Assembly: GCA_030651575.1 (NCBI GenBank)
Contig: JAUSFB010000030.1
Location: 331,623-395,622, forward strand
Source: Phaeospirillum sp.
GTDB lineage: Bacteria > Pseudomonadota > Alphaproteobacteria > Rhodospirillales > Magnetospirillaceae
Direction of reading: 5' to 3'
Length of the DNA stretch: 64,000 nt
Within the stretch, counting starts at the first letter, position 1. The number at the start of each line of letters is the position of its first letter. The notes below the pieces were generated by a model, which saw nothing but the letters and a program-made list of their open reading frames with translations, searched no databases and was not told the DNA's origin. Both the position numbers and the translations under genes were made by a program. This document shows, one piece after another, positions 48,198 through 57,487 of the stretch.

Positions 48198-48229
48198 AAA
48201 AAGCCGCACCCCGTCGCCAGGGTGCGGCT
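48198..48229 (-). terminator. Intrinsic terminator of the phasin gene
   Basis: AGCCGCACCC and GGGTGCGGCT form a perfect 10-bp stem with an 8-nt loop; on the minus strand it is followed by TTTTTCGC. It lies 20 nt past the phasin stop and also 3' of the convergent EAL-like gene. Confidence 0.75.
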
Positions 48230-48248
48230 GTTCGTGGCGGCCGGAAAA

Positions 48249-48635
48249 TCAGGCGGCGAACTTCGCCAGATTCTGGAAGGCGGCGACCTGCTTTTGCACG
48301 GGCTCGAAGGCGGCGGTGAACACCGACGTGGTCAGCTCGGCGATGGCGCGGCTGTCGGACAGGGCGGCTTCGAGGCTTTCCTTGGCCAGCTTCTGCTGTA
48401 GCGAGAAGAACTCGACCGGGGTCTTGACCGAGGACAGCGCCTGGATCGAGGCGGCCATCTTCTCGACATTCCTGGTGGCCAGAGCCTGATACGCCTTGGC
48501 CAGGGACTCCAGACCGGACGCGGCGGCGGTGCCGCTCTTGGTCAGGGCCTCGGCATTGTTCTTGGCGACAATGGTCAGCTTCTCGACACTGGCCTTGGTG
48601 GCGACGGTGATCTGTTCGACGGTGGCGTTGGTCAT
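48249..48635 (-). CDS. Phasin family protein
   Basis: 128 residues, almost all helix, with Ala/Lys/Glu-rich heptads (TKASVEKLTIVAKNNAEALTKSGTAAASGLESLAKAYQALATRNVEKM). This is the phasin pattern of proteins coating polyhydroxyalkanoate granules. A good GGAG site precedes the ATG. No pha biosynthesis genes are adjacent, but hbd at the window end belongs to related acyl-CoA metabolism. Confidence 0.88.
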   Translation of the reverse strand: MTNATVEQITVATKASVEKLTIVAKNNAEALTKSGTAAASGLESLAKAYQALATRNVEKMAASIQALSSVKTPVEFFSLQQKLAKESLEAALSDSRAIAELTTSVFTAAFEPVQKQVAAFQNLAKFAA

Positions 48636-48859
48636 GGGAGACTCCTGGGCTGCGGGTTGGGCAGGTCAACCGGCGGTCGATTGCTGCGCTGCAACATAGC
48701 GGGAGTTCTACGCTTTTCACGGAGGAATGCAAGATATATGTTGCGATGCAGCATGTGCCGGAGGGCCGGCCGGCCATTGCTGTGTCGGCCAGGGCTCGCT
48801 ATGGTTTACACCGTCCCATTATCAGTGTGCCGGATCGGCACGAAGTCCAGAGGCTCCCG

Positions 48860-49207
48860 ATGACCAAGACCGCTCGCTCCAACCCGCTCAAGCTCAATGC
48901 GCTTCAGTTGAAGACCCTGGTCCTGTTCCAGGAGCTGGCCCGCCATCCCGAGACCGCCAGCCGGCTCGACAATGGCGATGTCTTCCTCAACCGCCTGCCG
49001 ACCCCGCACGGCAACCACTTTCATGTGGGCCGCAAGGTGGCCCTGTCCAAGGACGCCACCGGCCTGTCCAACAAGGCGGTGTGGGCCGTGCTGGACCGCA
49101 AGGGCCTGATCCGGTCGAGCTTCCCGCTGGCGGTGACCATCACTCCCGATGGGCTGGCCTATGACAGCGGCATCGCCGACGAGATCCTGCACGGTTCGGA
49201 TCACTGA
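48860..49207 (+). CDS. Small protein of unknown function coupled to queE
   Basis: 115 residues from the ATG at 48860. The chain looks like a small winged-helix-type protein (LNALQLKTLVLFQELARH, GLSNKAVWAVLDRKGLIRSS, LAVTITPDGLAYDSG), which is suggestive only. The stop overlaps the queE start (TGATG), so it is co-translated with queE-queD. Its part in queuosine synthesis is not known; a regulator is one guess. Confidence 0.6.
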   Translation: MTKTARSNPLKLNALQLKTLVLFQELARHPETASRLDNGDVFLNRLPTPHGNHFHVGRKVALSKDATGLSNKAVWAVLDRKGLIRSSFPLAVTITPDGLAYDSGIADEILHGSDH

Positions 49208-49827
49208 TGCCCTATACGGTCAAGGAGATCTTCCACACCTTGCAGGGCGAGGGGGCGCAGGCCGGGCGCGCCGCGGTGTTTCTGCGCTTTGCCGCCTGCA
49301 ATCTGTGGAACGGGCGCGAGGAAGACCGCGCCAAGGCGGCCTGCAGCTTTTGCGACACAGATTTCGTCGGTGGGACGAAGTTTCCCGATGCCGAGACCTT
49401 GGCCGAACGGGTCTCCGACCTGTGGCCGGCCGGTGTCGGCGGCCCGCGTCTGGTGGTGGTCACCGGTGGCGAGCCGGCGCTTCAGCTGGACGGCGTCCTG
49501 GTGGCGGCGCTGCATGATCGCGGCTTCAAGGTGGCGATCGAGACCAACGGAACCCTGACTCTGCCGGTCGGCATCGACTGGGTCTGCGTCAGCCCCAAGG
49601 CGGGAACCGTCCTGGCGGTGACCCGAGGCGACGAGTTGAAACTGATCCATCCCCAGGACGGCGCCCCGCCCGCCGCCTTCGAGCATCTGGAGTTCGATCA
49701 CTTCTTCCTCCAGCCCATGGACGGCCCCGATCAGGCGGCCAATACCCGGTCGGCCATCGCCCATTGCTTGACTCATCCACGCTGGCGGCTCAGCGTGCAG
49801 GCCCACAAGATCATCGGAATACCCTGA
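49207..49827 (+). CDS. queE: 7-carboxy-7-deazaguanine synthase QueE
   Basis: 206 residues, radical-SAM enzyme of the queuosine pathway. The cluster cysteines have the QueE variant spacing C-x14-C-x2-C (from CNLWNGREED to CSFCDTDF) instead of CxxxCxxC. EIFHTLQGEGAQAGRAAVFLRFA is the family start, and VTGGEPALQLD is the SAM-binding GGE motif. It takes CPH4 from QueD to CDG. It overlaps queD by TGATG. Confidence 0.95.
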   Translation: MPYTVKEIFHTLQGEGAQAGRAAVFLRFAACNLWNGREEDRAKAACSFCDTDFVGGTKFPDAETLAERVSDLWPAGVGGPRLVVVTGGEPALQLDGVLVAALHDRGFKVAIETNGTLTLPVGIDWVCVSPKAGTVLAVTRGDELKLIHPQDGAPPAAFEHLEFDHFFLQPMDGPDQAANTRSAIAHCLTHPRWRLSVQAHKIIGIP

Positions 49828-50357
49828 TGCCCGCGTTCAAAGTCAGCCGCCGGATCGAGATCGATGCCGGCCATCGCATCATGACCCATGGCTCCAAGTG
49901 CCGAAATCTGCACGGCCACCGCTATGTCGTCGAGGTCGAGTGCGAGGCCGGGCGGCTGCACGAGGTCGGCGAGCAGACCGACATGGTGGTCGATTTCGGG
50001 TTTCTCAAGGACGAGATGATGCGGCTGATCGACGGCCCCTGCGACCATGGTTTCATCGCCGCCGGCGCCGATGACGGCCTGTTGGCCCTGTTCGCCCCGG
50101 CGACCGGCGACGCGGTGGAGTGGCTGGCCGATTTGCGGGCCGTCATGAACCGGGATGGGGCGGCGCTGACCTCCGACACCCGCCTGGGAACCAAGCTTTA
50201 CGTGGTGCCGTTCCAGCCCACCGCCGAATGTCTGGCCAAGCATTGGTTCGGATTGTTGGCCCAGCCGGTCGCCGTCCGGTCCGGCGGCGCCGCCCGGCTG
50301 GTTTCGGTCCGGGTGTGGGAAACTCCCAACTGCATGGCCGAATACGGACCGCGCTAG
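49827..50357 (+). CDS. queD: 6-carboxytetrahydropterin synthase QueD
   Basis: 176 residues from the ATG overlapping the queE stop. Zinc ligands appear in IDAGHRI and CRNLHGHRYVVEVE, the catalytic Cys in SKCRNLHGH, and DFGFLKDEM and DHGFI complete the T-fold signature; it is longer than the ~120-residue minimal enzyme owing to an insertion in the middle. It makes CPH4 from dihydroneopterin triphosphate. Its last four bases overlap the convergent kinase gene. Confidence 0.93.
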   Translation: MPAFKVSRRIEIDAGHRIMTHGSKCRNLHGHRYVVEVECEAGRLHEVGEQTDMVVDFGFLKDEMMRLIDGPCDHGFIAAGADDGLLALFAPATGDAVEWLADLRAVMNRDGAALTSDTRLGTKLYVVPFQPTAECLAKHWFGLLAQPVAVRSGGAARLVSVRVWETPNCMAEYGPR

Positions 50358-52093
50358 CCCCGGCGCACCACCACCCCAAAGCACGAGCCCCGGCCGGGAA
50401 CCGAGTGCAGTTCCAGCCGATGCCCCAGGAGGGCCGCCATGCGCCTGACCACGCCGAGACCGAGGCCCAGGCCGCGGCCGCCCCGTTGGTCGGAGGGGCC
50501 GTCCAGGCGGGTGAAGTCGTCGAACACCAGATCGGCCTTGTCGGGCGGAATGCCGATGCCGGTGTCGCAGACCAGAATCGCCACGTCGGGGCCGCGACGG
50601 CGGCAGCCCACCAGGATGCCGCCGGATTCGGTGTAGCGCGTTGCGTTGATCAGCAGATTGCGCAGCAGGCGCTCCAGCAGAATCGGGTCGCTGGAGATGA
50701 CGGCCGAGGTCGGGGCCACCGTGATGGACAGGCCTCGGGCGGAGGCCTCGGGCTCGATCTGCTCCACCAGCCCGACCAGCAGCGGCATCAGCCGGAAGGT
50801 GGTGATATTAGGCTTGATCTTGCCGGCTTCCAGGGACGAGACGTCGAGCAGGGTCGTCAGCAGCGAGTTGGTGGCCTCGATACTCTGGCGCAGCTTGTCC
50901 ACCACCCTGCCTTGACCGGGATCGCTGATCTGGGCCGCCAGCACTTCGGTGAACATGCCGGCGGCCTGGAGCGGCTGGCGCAGGTCGTGGCTGGCGGCGG
51001 CGAGGAAGCGGGTCTTGCTCTCATTGGCCTGCCGGGCCTCGGCGGCGCGGTGTTCGGTCTCTTCGGTCCGCTCGCGGATCACCACCTCCAGCCCCGCCGT
51101 GAAGGCCTCCTCGCGGGCGATGCCGTGAAAGGCCAGCAGGGCCAGTCCCATCAGGCAAAGCGTCACCACCACCACCGCGCCCAGCACCAGCAGGGCGGTC
51201 TGGCGCCAGGGGTCCAGGACGTCGTCCATGGCCATGCCGGCGCGGACCACCACCCCGAATCCGGCCAGGGTGCGGTACGAAACCATGCGATCGACCCCGT
51301 CCAGCGGCGAGGTGGAACGAAGGGTGCCGTTGGGTTCGATGGCGGCCATCCTGCTGCCCTTGCCGTCACGGACCGACGCCCCCACATAGGCGTCGGCATC
51401 GGGCTGACGCAGCATCACCATGCCGTCGGTGGTGGCCGCGATATAGCCGCGTTGCCCCAAGACCAGGCTTTGGTGAAAATCGGTGAAGAATTGAGCGTTG
51501 AGGCCGATGGTGACGGCGCCGGCAAAGCCGCCGAGATCATCGGAGATCCGTCGGCTGAGGGTGAAGACCAGTTCTGTCCTGTAGCGGCTGCGGATCAACT
51601 GTCCGACCACCATCTCCTGCCCGGCGACCAGCTTTTGGAACCATGTGCGGTCGCCAAGCTCGATGCTGCCGGTACTGTTCTCGCCGGGCGGCGCGCTGGC
51701 GGCGATCACCAGCCCCTTGGCGTCGGTGATCAGCAGGATTCCCCGCTCGGGCAGGGTTTCTTGCAGATCCAGAAGTTTCTGGACCTCATCAGCGGCAGAG
51801 ATCTGTCCGCGCAGCCGCTCCTGCGCCACCCGCACGGCGCGCCTGAGGACGCTGTCGGTCGATGTCAGGGTGCGGGTGAGGTGCTCGTCGACCAGACGCG
51901 CCACCGCCTGGGTATTGGCCGCGGCCGCGGCCATCGCCATGTCCCGGAGATGGAGGAGAAACACCGTCGAGCAGCAGACCACCAGCAGCAGCATCAGAGC
52001 AACCATCAGCGCCAGCACGCGACGCACGGCATCGGGCGGCCGCACCGGACGGGTGGGCGGATTGCTGTGGCGAATGGTTGTAAACTCTCTCAC
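50354..52093 (-). CDS. Membrane sensor histidine kinase with an extracytoplasmic Cache-like domain
   Basis: 579 residues. Membrane helix 1 (VLALMVALMLLLVVCCSTVFLL, about 25-48), an extracytoplasmic Cache-type domain (about 55-285, with GILLITDAKGLVIAAS), membrane helix 2 (VLGAVVVVTLCLMGLALLAF), a short coiled coil, then HisKA with the phospho-acceptor in AASHDLRQPLQA and HATPase with DTGIGIPPDKADLVF and GGRGLGLGLGVV. There is no receiver domain and no response regulator next to it, so it is an orphan kinase with an unknown ligand. Confidence 0.9.
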   Translation of the reverse strand: MREFTTIRHSNPPTRPVRPPDAVRRVLALMVALMLLLVVCCSTVFLLHLRDMAMAAAAANTQAVARLVDEHLTRTLTSTDSVLRRAVRVAQERLRGQISAADEVQKLLDLQETLPERGILLITDAKGLVIAASAPPGENSTGSIELGDRTWFQKLVAGQEMVVGQLIRSRYRTELVFTLSRRISDDLGGFAGAVTIGLNAQFFTDFHQSLVLGQRGYIAATTDGMVMLRQPDADAYVGASVRDGKGSRMAAIEPNGTLRSTSPLDGVDRMVSYRTLAGFGVVVRAGMAMDDVLDPWRQTALLVLGAVVVVTLCLMGLALLAFHGIAREEAFTAGLEVVIRERTEETEHRAAEARQANESKTRFLAAASHDLRQPLQAAGMFTEVLAAQISDPGQGRVVDKLRQSIEATNSLLTTLLDVSSLEAGKIKPNITTFRLMPLLVGLVEQIEPEASARGLSITVAPTSAVISSDPILLERLLRNLLINATRYTESGGILVGCRRRGPDVAILVCDTGIGIPPDKADLVFDDFTRLDGPSDQRGGRGLGLGLGVVRRMAALLGHRLELHSVPGRGSCFGVVVRRG

Positions 52094-52163
52094 CTGACCT
52101 GGCCCATGGGTAGTGCTGCCGAGCCAGACTATACCTTAAGGTATGAGATGGGGAAGGATTGGT

Positions 52164-54056
52164 TCAGGCCTGGGCCTTCTCCAGCGCTTCGGCCGCTTCC
52201 AGCCATGCCCGTTCGGCGGCCGCCACCTGCTTGGCCATCTCGGCCTCTTGCCTGCGCAATTCGGTCAGCTTGGCCGGCGGTCCCTGGTACAAGGAGGGTG
52301 ACGCCAGACGCTGCGTCAGGTCGGCCTGCTGCTTGTGCAGGTCGGCCAGCGCCTTTTCGGCGGCCCCGGCAGTTTTGCGGAGTGGGGCCAACTGAGCCCG
52401 CGCGCCGGCGGCGGCCTTGCGGTCGGCCTTGCGGGCGGTTGCGTCGCCGCCTTTTTCCGGTGACGAGTCCCGTTTGGCGGAGCGGCGGGATTCGCGGGCC
52501 AGATCCAGCAGCAACCGGCGATAGGCGGCCAGATCGCCGTCAAAGGGCTTGACCCCGCCATCGCCCACCAGCCACAGATTGTCGGCGGTCAGCTCGATCA
52601 GATGGGGATCGTGGCTGATCAGGATCACCGCCCCGTCATAGGCGTTGAGCGCGGCGACCAGGGCCTCGCGGGCGTCGATATCCAAATGGTTGGTCGGTTC
52701 GTCCAAGATCATCAGGTGCGGTGCTTCGCGGCTCATCAGGGCGAACAGCAGCCGCGACTTCTCGCCGCCCGACAGGCTGGAGACCTTGACGTTGGCGCGT
52801 TCCTGCTCGAAGCCGAAACGGCCGAGCTGCGCTCGGACCTTGGCCTCGGGCAGCCCCTTCATCAGCATGGCCATATGCTCGAACGGGGTTTCGTCCAGGC
52901 GCAGTTCCTCGGTCTGGTGCTGGGCGAAATAGCCGATCTTCAGCTTGGACGGCTTGCGGAATTCGCCTTGCAACAGGTCGAGCCGGCCGGACAGAATCTT
53001 GGCCAGGGTCGATTTGCCGTTGCCGTTGGCGCCCAGCAGGGCGATGCGGTCATCCATGGTGATCCGGATGTCGAGCCCGCGCAGCACGATCTTGTCGCCA
53101 TACCCGGCCACGCCGTGATCGATGGCGATGATGGGGGGGCTCAACTCTTCGGGATCGGGGAAGTCGAACGACATGGTGCGATCCTCGACCACCGGCACCA
53201 CCATTTCCATGCGTTCCAGCATCTTGACCCGGCTTTGGGCCTGGGCGGCCTTGGTGGCCTTGGCCTTGAACCGGTCGATGAAGGACTGGATCTTCTTGCG
53301 CTGCTCGGCCTGCTTGGTGAAGGCCTTGCCCTGCAACTCCATGCGGGCGCGGCGGGTGGCCTCGAAGCGGTCGTAATTGCCGCCATAGGCGTTCAGCTTG
53401 CCGTTCTCGATATGGATGATGCGGTCGGCAACCTCGTTCAGCAGCTCGCGATCATGGCTGATCACCACCAGGGTGCCGGGATAGACCGCCAGATGGCTTT
53501 GCAGCCACAAGGTGGCTTCCAGGTCGAGATGGTTGGTGGGCTCGTCCAGCAGCAGCAGGTCGGGAGAGGCGAACAGCGCCGCCGCCAGGGCGACGCGCAT
53601 GCGCCAGCCGCCGGAAAAGTCCGAGACCGACTGCGCCTGGGTCTCGGCGTTGAAGCCCAGGCCGGACAGGATCGCCGCCGCCCGCGCCGGGGCGGTGTGG
53701 GCGTCGATTGCCATCAGGCGCTCGTGAATCTCGGCGATGCGGTGGCCGTCGGCAGAGGTCTCTGCCTCCTCGAACAGGGCGGTCCGCTCGGTGTCGGCGG
53801 CCAGCACGCAGTCGATCAGACTGGTGTCGCCCTCGGGCGCTTCCTGGGCCAACCGGCCCAGCCGGGCGCGGGTGCGGAGATTGATGTCGCCGCCGTCGGG
53901 GTGAAGCTCGCCCAGCATCAGCTTGAACAAGGTGGTCTTGCCGGTGCCGTTGCGTCCGACCAGACCGACCCGTTGGCCGGCGGAGATATGGACGGTGGCG
54001 TGGTCGAACAGGACGCGGCCACCGTAGCGGAAGGTGAGGTCGTTGATATGAAGCAT
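52164..54056 (-). CDS. ABC-F family ATPase (Uup/YheS type)
   Basis: 630 residues from the ATG at 54056; the longer ORF adds non-conserved sequence. Two ABC cassettes are joined by a linker: signatures FSGGWRMRVALAAALFASP and LSGGEKSRLLFALMS, each with LDEPTNHLD, and no membrane helices. A Lys/Arg/Ala-rich C-terminal coiled coil (about 530-630) follows. ABC-F proteins act on ribosomes to rescue or tune translation. It stands alone on the minus strand, divergent from ndk. Confidence 0.93.
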   Translation of the reverse strand: MLHINDLTFRYGGRVLFDHATVHISAGQRVGLVGRNGTGKTTLFKLMLGELHPDGGDINLRTRARLGRLAQEAPEGDTSLIDCVLAADTERTALFEEAETSADGHRIAEIHERLMAIDAHTAPARAAAILSGLGFNAETQAQSVSDFSGGWRMRVALAAALFASPDLLLLDEPTNHLDLEATLWLQSHLAVYPGTLVVISHDRELLNEVADRIIHIENGKLNAYGGNYDRFEATRRARMELQGKAFTKQAEQRKKIQSFIDRFKAKATKAAQAQSRVKMLERMEMVVPVVEDRTMSFDFPDPEELSPPIIAIDHGVAGYGDKIVLRGLDIRITMDDRIALLGANGNGKSTLAKILSGRLDLLQGEFRKPSKLKIGYFAQHQTEELRLDETPFEHMAMLMKGLPEAKVRAQLGRFGFEQERANVKVSSLSGGEKSRLLFALMSREAPHLMILDEPTNHLDIDAREALVAALNAYDGAVILISHDPHLIELTADNLWLVGDGGVKPFDGDLAAYRRLLLDLARESRRSAKRDSSPEKGGDATARKADRKAAAGARAQLAPLRKTAGAAEKALADLHKQQADLTQRLASPSLYQGPPAKLTELRRQEAEMAKQVAAAERAWLEAAEALEKAQA

Positions 54057-54225
54057 GGGCGGCTCAATAGCACAGCCGCCCGGCGGCCACAAACACCCCG
54101 TTGCTCTTGGGCGCGGTTGGCGTTATAACCCGCCGTCCCCCGCGCGCCGGCCGCCGGGGGTGAACGCAGCCGCTTGCCTCTGAGCAATGAAGCGGCGCGA
54201 GCAACCGCCGAAAGGAATTTCAAGA

Positions 54226-54648
54226 ATGGCCACCGAACGTACCCTCTCGATCATCAAGCCGGACGCCACCCGGCGCAACCTTACCGGCAAGATCAACGCC
54301 CGCTTCGAGGAGGCCGGTCTGCGCATCGTCGCCCAGAAGCGCGTCCGCCTCACCAAGGAGCAGGCCGGTCAGTTCTATTCGGTCCATGCCGAACGCTCGT
54401 TCTTTGGTGAGCTGGTCGCGTTCATGATCTCCGGCCCGGTCGTGGTCCAGGTCCTGGAAGGCGAAGGCGCTGTCGCCCGCAACCGCGAGATCATGGGCGC
54501 CACCAATCCGGCCAATGCCGCTCCCGGTACGATTCGCGCTGATTTCGCCGAGTCGGTGGAAGCCAACTCCGTGCACGGTTCGGACTCGGCCGAGAACGCC
54601 GCCGTCGAGATCTCCTACTTCTTCGCCGGTTGCGAAATCGTCGGCTGA
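54226..54648 (+). CDS. ndk: Nucleoside diphosphate kinase
   Basis: 140 residues from the ATG at 54226 with AAAGGA upstream. [13 protein letters not shown] is the N-terminal hallmark, the phospho-histidine lies in NSVHGSDS, and [12 protein letters not shown] is also typical. It balances NTP pools with ATP as donor. Monocistronic, closed by a strong terminator. Confidence 0.97.
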   Translation: MATERTLSIIKPDATRRNLTGKINARFEEAGLRIVAQKRVRLTKEQAGQFYSVHAERSFFGELVAFMISGPVVVQVLEGEGAVARNREIMGATNPANAAPGTIRADFAESVEANSVHGSDSAENAAVEISYFFAGCEIVG

Positions 54649-54674
54649 TCCACCCGTCCCCATCGGGTTTGACA

Positions 54675-54712
54675 ACGCCCCCGGAGCCTGGCTCCGGGGG
54701 CGTTTTGTTTTC
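54675..54712 (+). terminator. Intrinsic terminator of ndk
   Basis: A perfect 13-bp stem ACGCCCCCGGAGC / GCTCCGGGGGCGT with loop CTG is followed by TTTTGTTTTCTCC, 26 nt after the ndk stop. This is a textbook Rho-independent terminator. Confidence 0.95.
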
Positions 54713-54764
54713 TCCTAACGGTAAGTAAGTTCGACTCTTAACAGGAGAAAATAAAACTTCGCCT

Positions 54765-54840
54765 AGTAGTAAGGTTGTTGTAATCTTGAGATTACTACTT
54801 GCGCGTCACTCCACGACTTGCAAAAATGGCATGATTGCAA
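54765..54840. promoter_or_regulatory. Nested dyads and paired TTGCAA boxes before the XRE gene
   Basis: In an AT-rich 130-nt stretch, AGTAGTAA (54765-54772) and TTACTACT (54792-54799) enclose GTAATCT-TG-AGATTAC (54780-54795). Two TTGCAA boxes follow at 54818 and 54835, 17 bp apart, just before the start of the XRE regulator. The arrangement suggests autoregulatory operators. Confidence 0.5.
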
Positions 54841-54858
54841 CTTGAGCGGATATCAATC

Positions 54859-55320
54859 ATGCCAGCTACTCGCCAGTCAAGTCGCGGCCGCACTCCTTCC
54901 GGACAGCCTAATCCCATTGATGTTTATGTCGGAGCCCGTCTGCGGATGCGCCGGTCACTGCTTGGAATGAGTCAGGAAGCCCTGGGTGCGGCCCTGGGGC
55001 TTACCTTCCAGCAGGTCCAGAAATACGAGCGTGGCGCCAATCGCATCGGCGCCAGCCGCCTCTACGACCTTGCCCGCGCATTGGGCGTCGGAGTGGACTT
55101 CTTTTATGAGGAGATCAGTGAAGAGGTGGTGGCGTCCAGCCCCCGCCATATGGTCCACGCCGTCAGGGAGCCGGACATGCGCCAGCCCGACATGCTGGGC
55201 AGCCGGGAAACCCTTGATCTGGTGCGGGCCTATTATCGCATCTACGATCCCGAGGTGCGTCGGCGCGTCCATCAACTGGCTAAGGCGTTGGGGACGGTTC
55301 CTGGCTTCCTGGTGGAGTGA
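54859..55320 (+). CDS. XRE family transcriptional regulator
   Basis: 153 residues from the ATG at 54859; the track's TTG start is 8 codons earlier and falls inside the operator-like region. The helix-turn-helix is MSQEALGAALGLTFQQVQKYERGANRIGASRLYDLARALGV (about 40-85), typical of lambda-Cro/C1-type alphaproteobacterial regulators. The C-terminal ~60 residues are helical with [12 protein letters not shown]. Its 3' end overlaps the convergent cation transporter gene by 41 bp, so the two may interfere antisense. Confidence 0.88.
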   Translation: MPATRQSSRGRTPSGQPNPIDVYVGARLRMRRSLLGMSQEALGAALGLTFQQVQKYERGANRIGASRLYDLARALGVGVDFFYEEISEEVVASSPRHMVHAVREPDMRQPDMLGSRETLDLVRAYYRIYDPEVRRRVHQLAKALGTVPGFLVE

Positions 55321-56227
55321 TATCGAAGCTGGGGCGCTCCTCGCCCGCACCGGCCGGGTCTTCGTGAATGATCACCTCGAAGTGGGGAAACTCCTTCAAG
55401 ATGGCGGTTTCCACTTCGTCGGCGATCCGGTGGGCTTGGACGAGAGGCAGATCGGCCGGTAGCTCCAGATGAAGCTGAATGAAGCCTTGGCGCCCCGAGG
55501 TCCGGGTCCGCAGATCATGATGACTGAGGACCTCGGGGTGGCTGTCGGCGATGGCGAGGATCCGCGTGCGCGCCTCCTCGGGCAGTTCGTGGTCCATCAG
55601 GGTGTCCAGGGAGCCCCGCATGATCTGCCAGGCGTTGATCAGCAGCCAACCGGCGATGGCGATGGCGAACAGCGGGTCGGCGATCACCCAGCCCGGTCCC
55701 ATGGACAGCAGCAGCGAAACGATGACGCTGAGATTGATCATGACGTCGCCGACATAGTGCAACGAGTCGGCCGAGATGGCGAGCGAGCCGGTCCGGGCGA
55801 TGACGCTGCGCTGGTAGACCACCAGGGCGACGGTGGCGACGATGGAAAACAGCATCACCGCGATGCCCCATTCGCCGTGGGCGATGGGTTCGGGATGGGC
55901 AAGGCGGCCGCTGGCCTGGATCAGCAGCAGGCCGCCCGAGCCCACGATGAAGGCCGCCTGACCCAGCCCGGCCAGCGCCTCGGCCTTGCCATGGCCAAAG
56001 CGATGTTCGGCATCGGCAGGTTGCAGCGATTGGCGCACCGCCATCAGATTGATCAGGGAGGCCGCCAGATCCAGCGTCGAATCGATCAGGGTCGACAGCA
56101 AGGCCACCGAATCGGTCGCAACCCAAGCCGCCAGCTTGACCGCGATCAGCAGGCCGGCGGTGGCGGTGGAGGCGTAGGTGGCCCACCGCATCAGGTGGCC
56201 ATGGGTCTGATCGTCGCCGGTGGTCAT
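55280..56227 (-). CDS. Cation diffusion facilitator family transporter (FieF-like)
   Basis: 315 residues with six membrane helices and a cytoplasmic C-terminal domain. The metal site uses LIDSTLDL in helix 2 and [10 protein letters not shown] in helix 5, matching the D-D-H-D tetrad of FieF-type zinc/iron exporters, and [15 protein letters not shown] is conserved. It exports divalent metals by proton antiport. It overlaps pdxH by ATGA. Which metal (Zn, Fe, Cd, Mn) cannot be told by eye. Confidence 0.9.
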   Translation of the reverse strand: MTTGDDQTHGHLMRWATYASTATAGLLIAVKLAAWVATDSVALLSTLIDSTLDLAASLINLMAVRQSLQPADAEHRFGHGKAEALAGLGQAAFIVGSGGLLLIQASGRLAHPEPIAHGEWGIAVMLFSIVATVALVVYQRSVIARTGSLAISADSLHYVGDVMINLSVIVSLLLSMGPGWVIADPLFAIAIAGWLLINAWQIMRGSLDTLMDHELPEEARTRILAIADSHPEVLSHHDLRTRTSGRQGFIQLHLELPADLPLVQAHRIADEVETAILKEFPHFEVIIHEDPAGAGEERPSFDITPPGSQEPSPTP

Positions 56228-56811
56228 GGGTAAAGGTGCTCCAGTTTCCAGCCCCTTTCGTCCCGGATATAGACGAACCGGTCATGCAGCCGAAAGGGGC
56301 GGTCATGCCAGAACTCGATCCGATCCGGCACTAGCCGGAAACCCGACCAGTGGGGTGGGCGCGGCACCTTGCCCAGGCCGAACCGGGCGGCGAACTCGCC
56401 GACCCGCTTTTCCAACTCGAACCGCCCGGTCAGCGGTCGCGACTGCGACGACGCCCAGGCGCCGATCTGACTGGCCCGCGCCCGGCTGGCGAAATAGGCG
56501 TCGGCCTCGGCCTCGGCGACGGGTTCGATCGGTCCTTCGACCCGGATCTGGCGGCGCAGGCTTTTCCAGTGGAAGCACAGGGCGGCGAAGGGGTTTTCCG
56601 CCAGTTCGCGGCCCTTGCGGCTTTCCAGATTGGTGTAAAAGACGAAGCCGGACTCTTCGGCGGCCTTCAGCAGCACCATGCGCACGCTGGGGCGGCCAGC
56701 GGCGTCGACGGTGGCCAGCGCCATGGCGTTGGGGTCGTTGGTCTCGTGGGCCTCGGCTTCGGCCATCCAATCATGGAACAGCGGCAGGGGGGCGGGGGGG
56801 GCTGCGGACAT
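56224..56811 (-). CDS. pdxH: Pyridoxamine 5'-phosphate oxidase
   Basis: 195 residues. [24 protein letters not shown] is the FMN-binding start, [17 protein letters not shown] and [20 protein letters not shown] are diagnostic, and the C-terminal [22 protein letters not shown] ends the fold. It makes pyridoxal 5'-phosphate from PNP or PMP. First gene of a two-gene unit with the cation transporter. Confidence 0.95.
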   Translation of the reverse strand: MSAAPPAPLPLFHDWMAEAEAHETNDPNAMALATVDAAGRPSVRMVLLKAAEESGFVFYTNLESRKGRELAENPFAALCFHWKSLRRQIRVEGPIEPVAEAEADAYFASRARASQIGAWASSQSRPLTGRFELEKRVGEFAARFGLGKVPRPPHWSGFRLVPDRIEFWHDRPFRLHDRFVYIRDERGWKLEHLYP

Positions 56812-56911
56812 GACGGGGCCAATCTTTTGTATTTCTGATTTCAGGCGTAAATTTGCCCCAATTCGGTCCTATATGTATAGACGTTCCGTTTCTCCTTCGT
56901 GCGAGCCTCCC

Positions 56912-57385
56912 ATGCGCCCCGTATCGTCCAAGTTCATTCCGGTCGTTCTCGCCTGCTCCATTCTTGCCGCCTGCGCCAATGGCCCCACCAATCAGGAGAT
57001 CGGCACCGGGGTCGGCGCCGTCGCCGGCGGCGTGATCGGCAGCATGTTCGGACACGGCCTCGGCAAGGTGGCCGCCACGGCGGTCGGCGGTCTTCTCGGC
57101 GGCTGGGCCGGCCATGCCGCCGGCGGCGCGCTCGATCGGGCCGACAAGGAAAAGGCGCAGGAGGCGGCCGAACAGGCCCAGACCGCGCCCATCGGCGAGA
57201 CGGTGTCCTGGAACAATCCCGACAGTGGCAATTCCGGCGCTGTCACCGCCCTCAAGGAGGGGGTGGATTCCTCCGGCAACCGGTGCCGCGACTTTCAGTC
57301 CACCATCACCGTCAACGGCAAGGACGAGGCTGTTCGCGGTACCGCCTGCCGCCAGCCCGACGGCAGTTGGGCCGCGATGCGGTGA
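56912..57385 (+). CDS. Glycine-zipper outer-membrane lipoprotein (17 kDa antigen-like)
   Basis: 157 residues from the ATG at 56912. A lipobox LAAC (Cys at about 23) follows a hydrophobic stretch VVLACSILAAC. A glycine-zipper pair GVGAVAGGVIGSMFGHGLGKVAATAVGGLLGGWAGHAAGG is the two-helix domain of Rickettsia 17-kDa-type surface antigens (RT0821/Lpp0805 family). The C-terminal domain has CRDFQSTITVNGKDEAVRGTACRQPDGSW, probably disulfide bonded. Confidence 0.85.
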   Translation: MRPVSSKFIPVVLACSILAACANGPTNQEIGTGVGAVAGGVIGSMFGHGLGKVAATAVGGLLGGWAGHAAGGALDRADKEKAQEAAEQAQTAPIGETVSWNNPDSGNSGAVTALKEGVDSSGNRCRDFQSTITVNGKDEAVRGTACRQPDGSWAAMR

Positions 57386-57487
57386 TGTCGGCGTCATCCG
57401 GTTCCTTGACCACGCGGAGGTGGTGAAGTCCGCCGACTTTCCGTACCATGGCGGCGCTAGAAACGCTCCAGCGGGAAAGTGGGTGCA

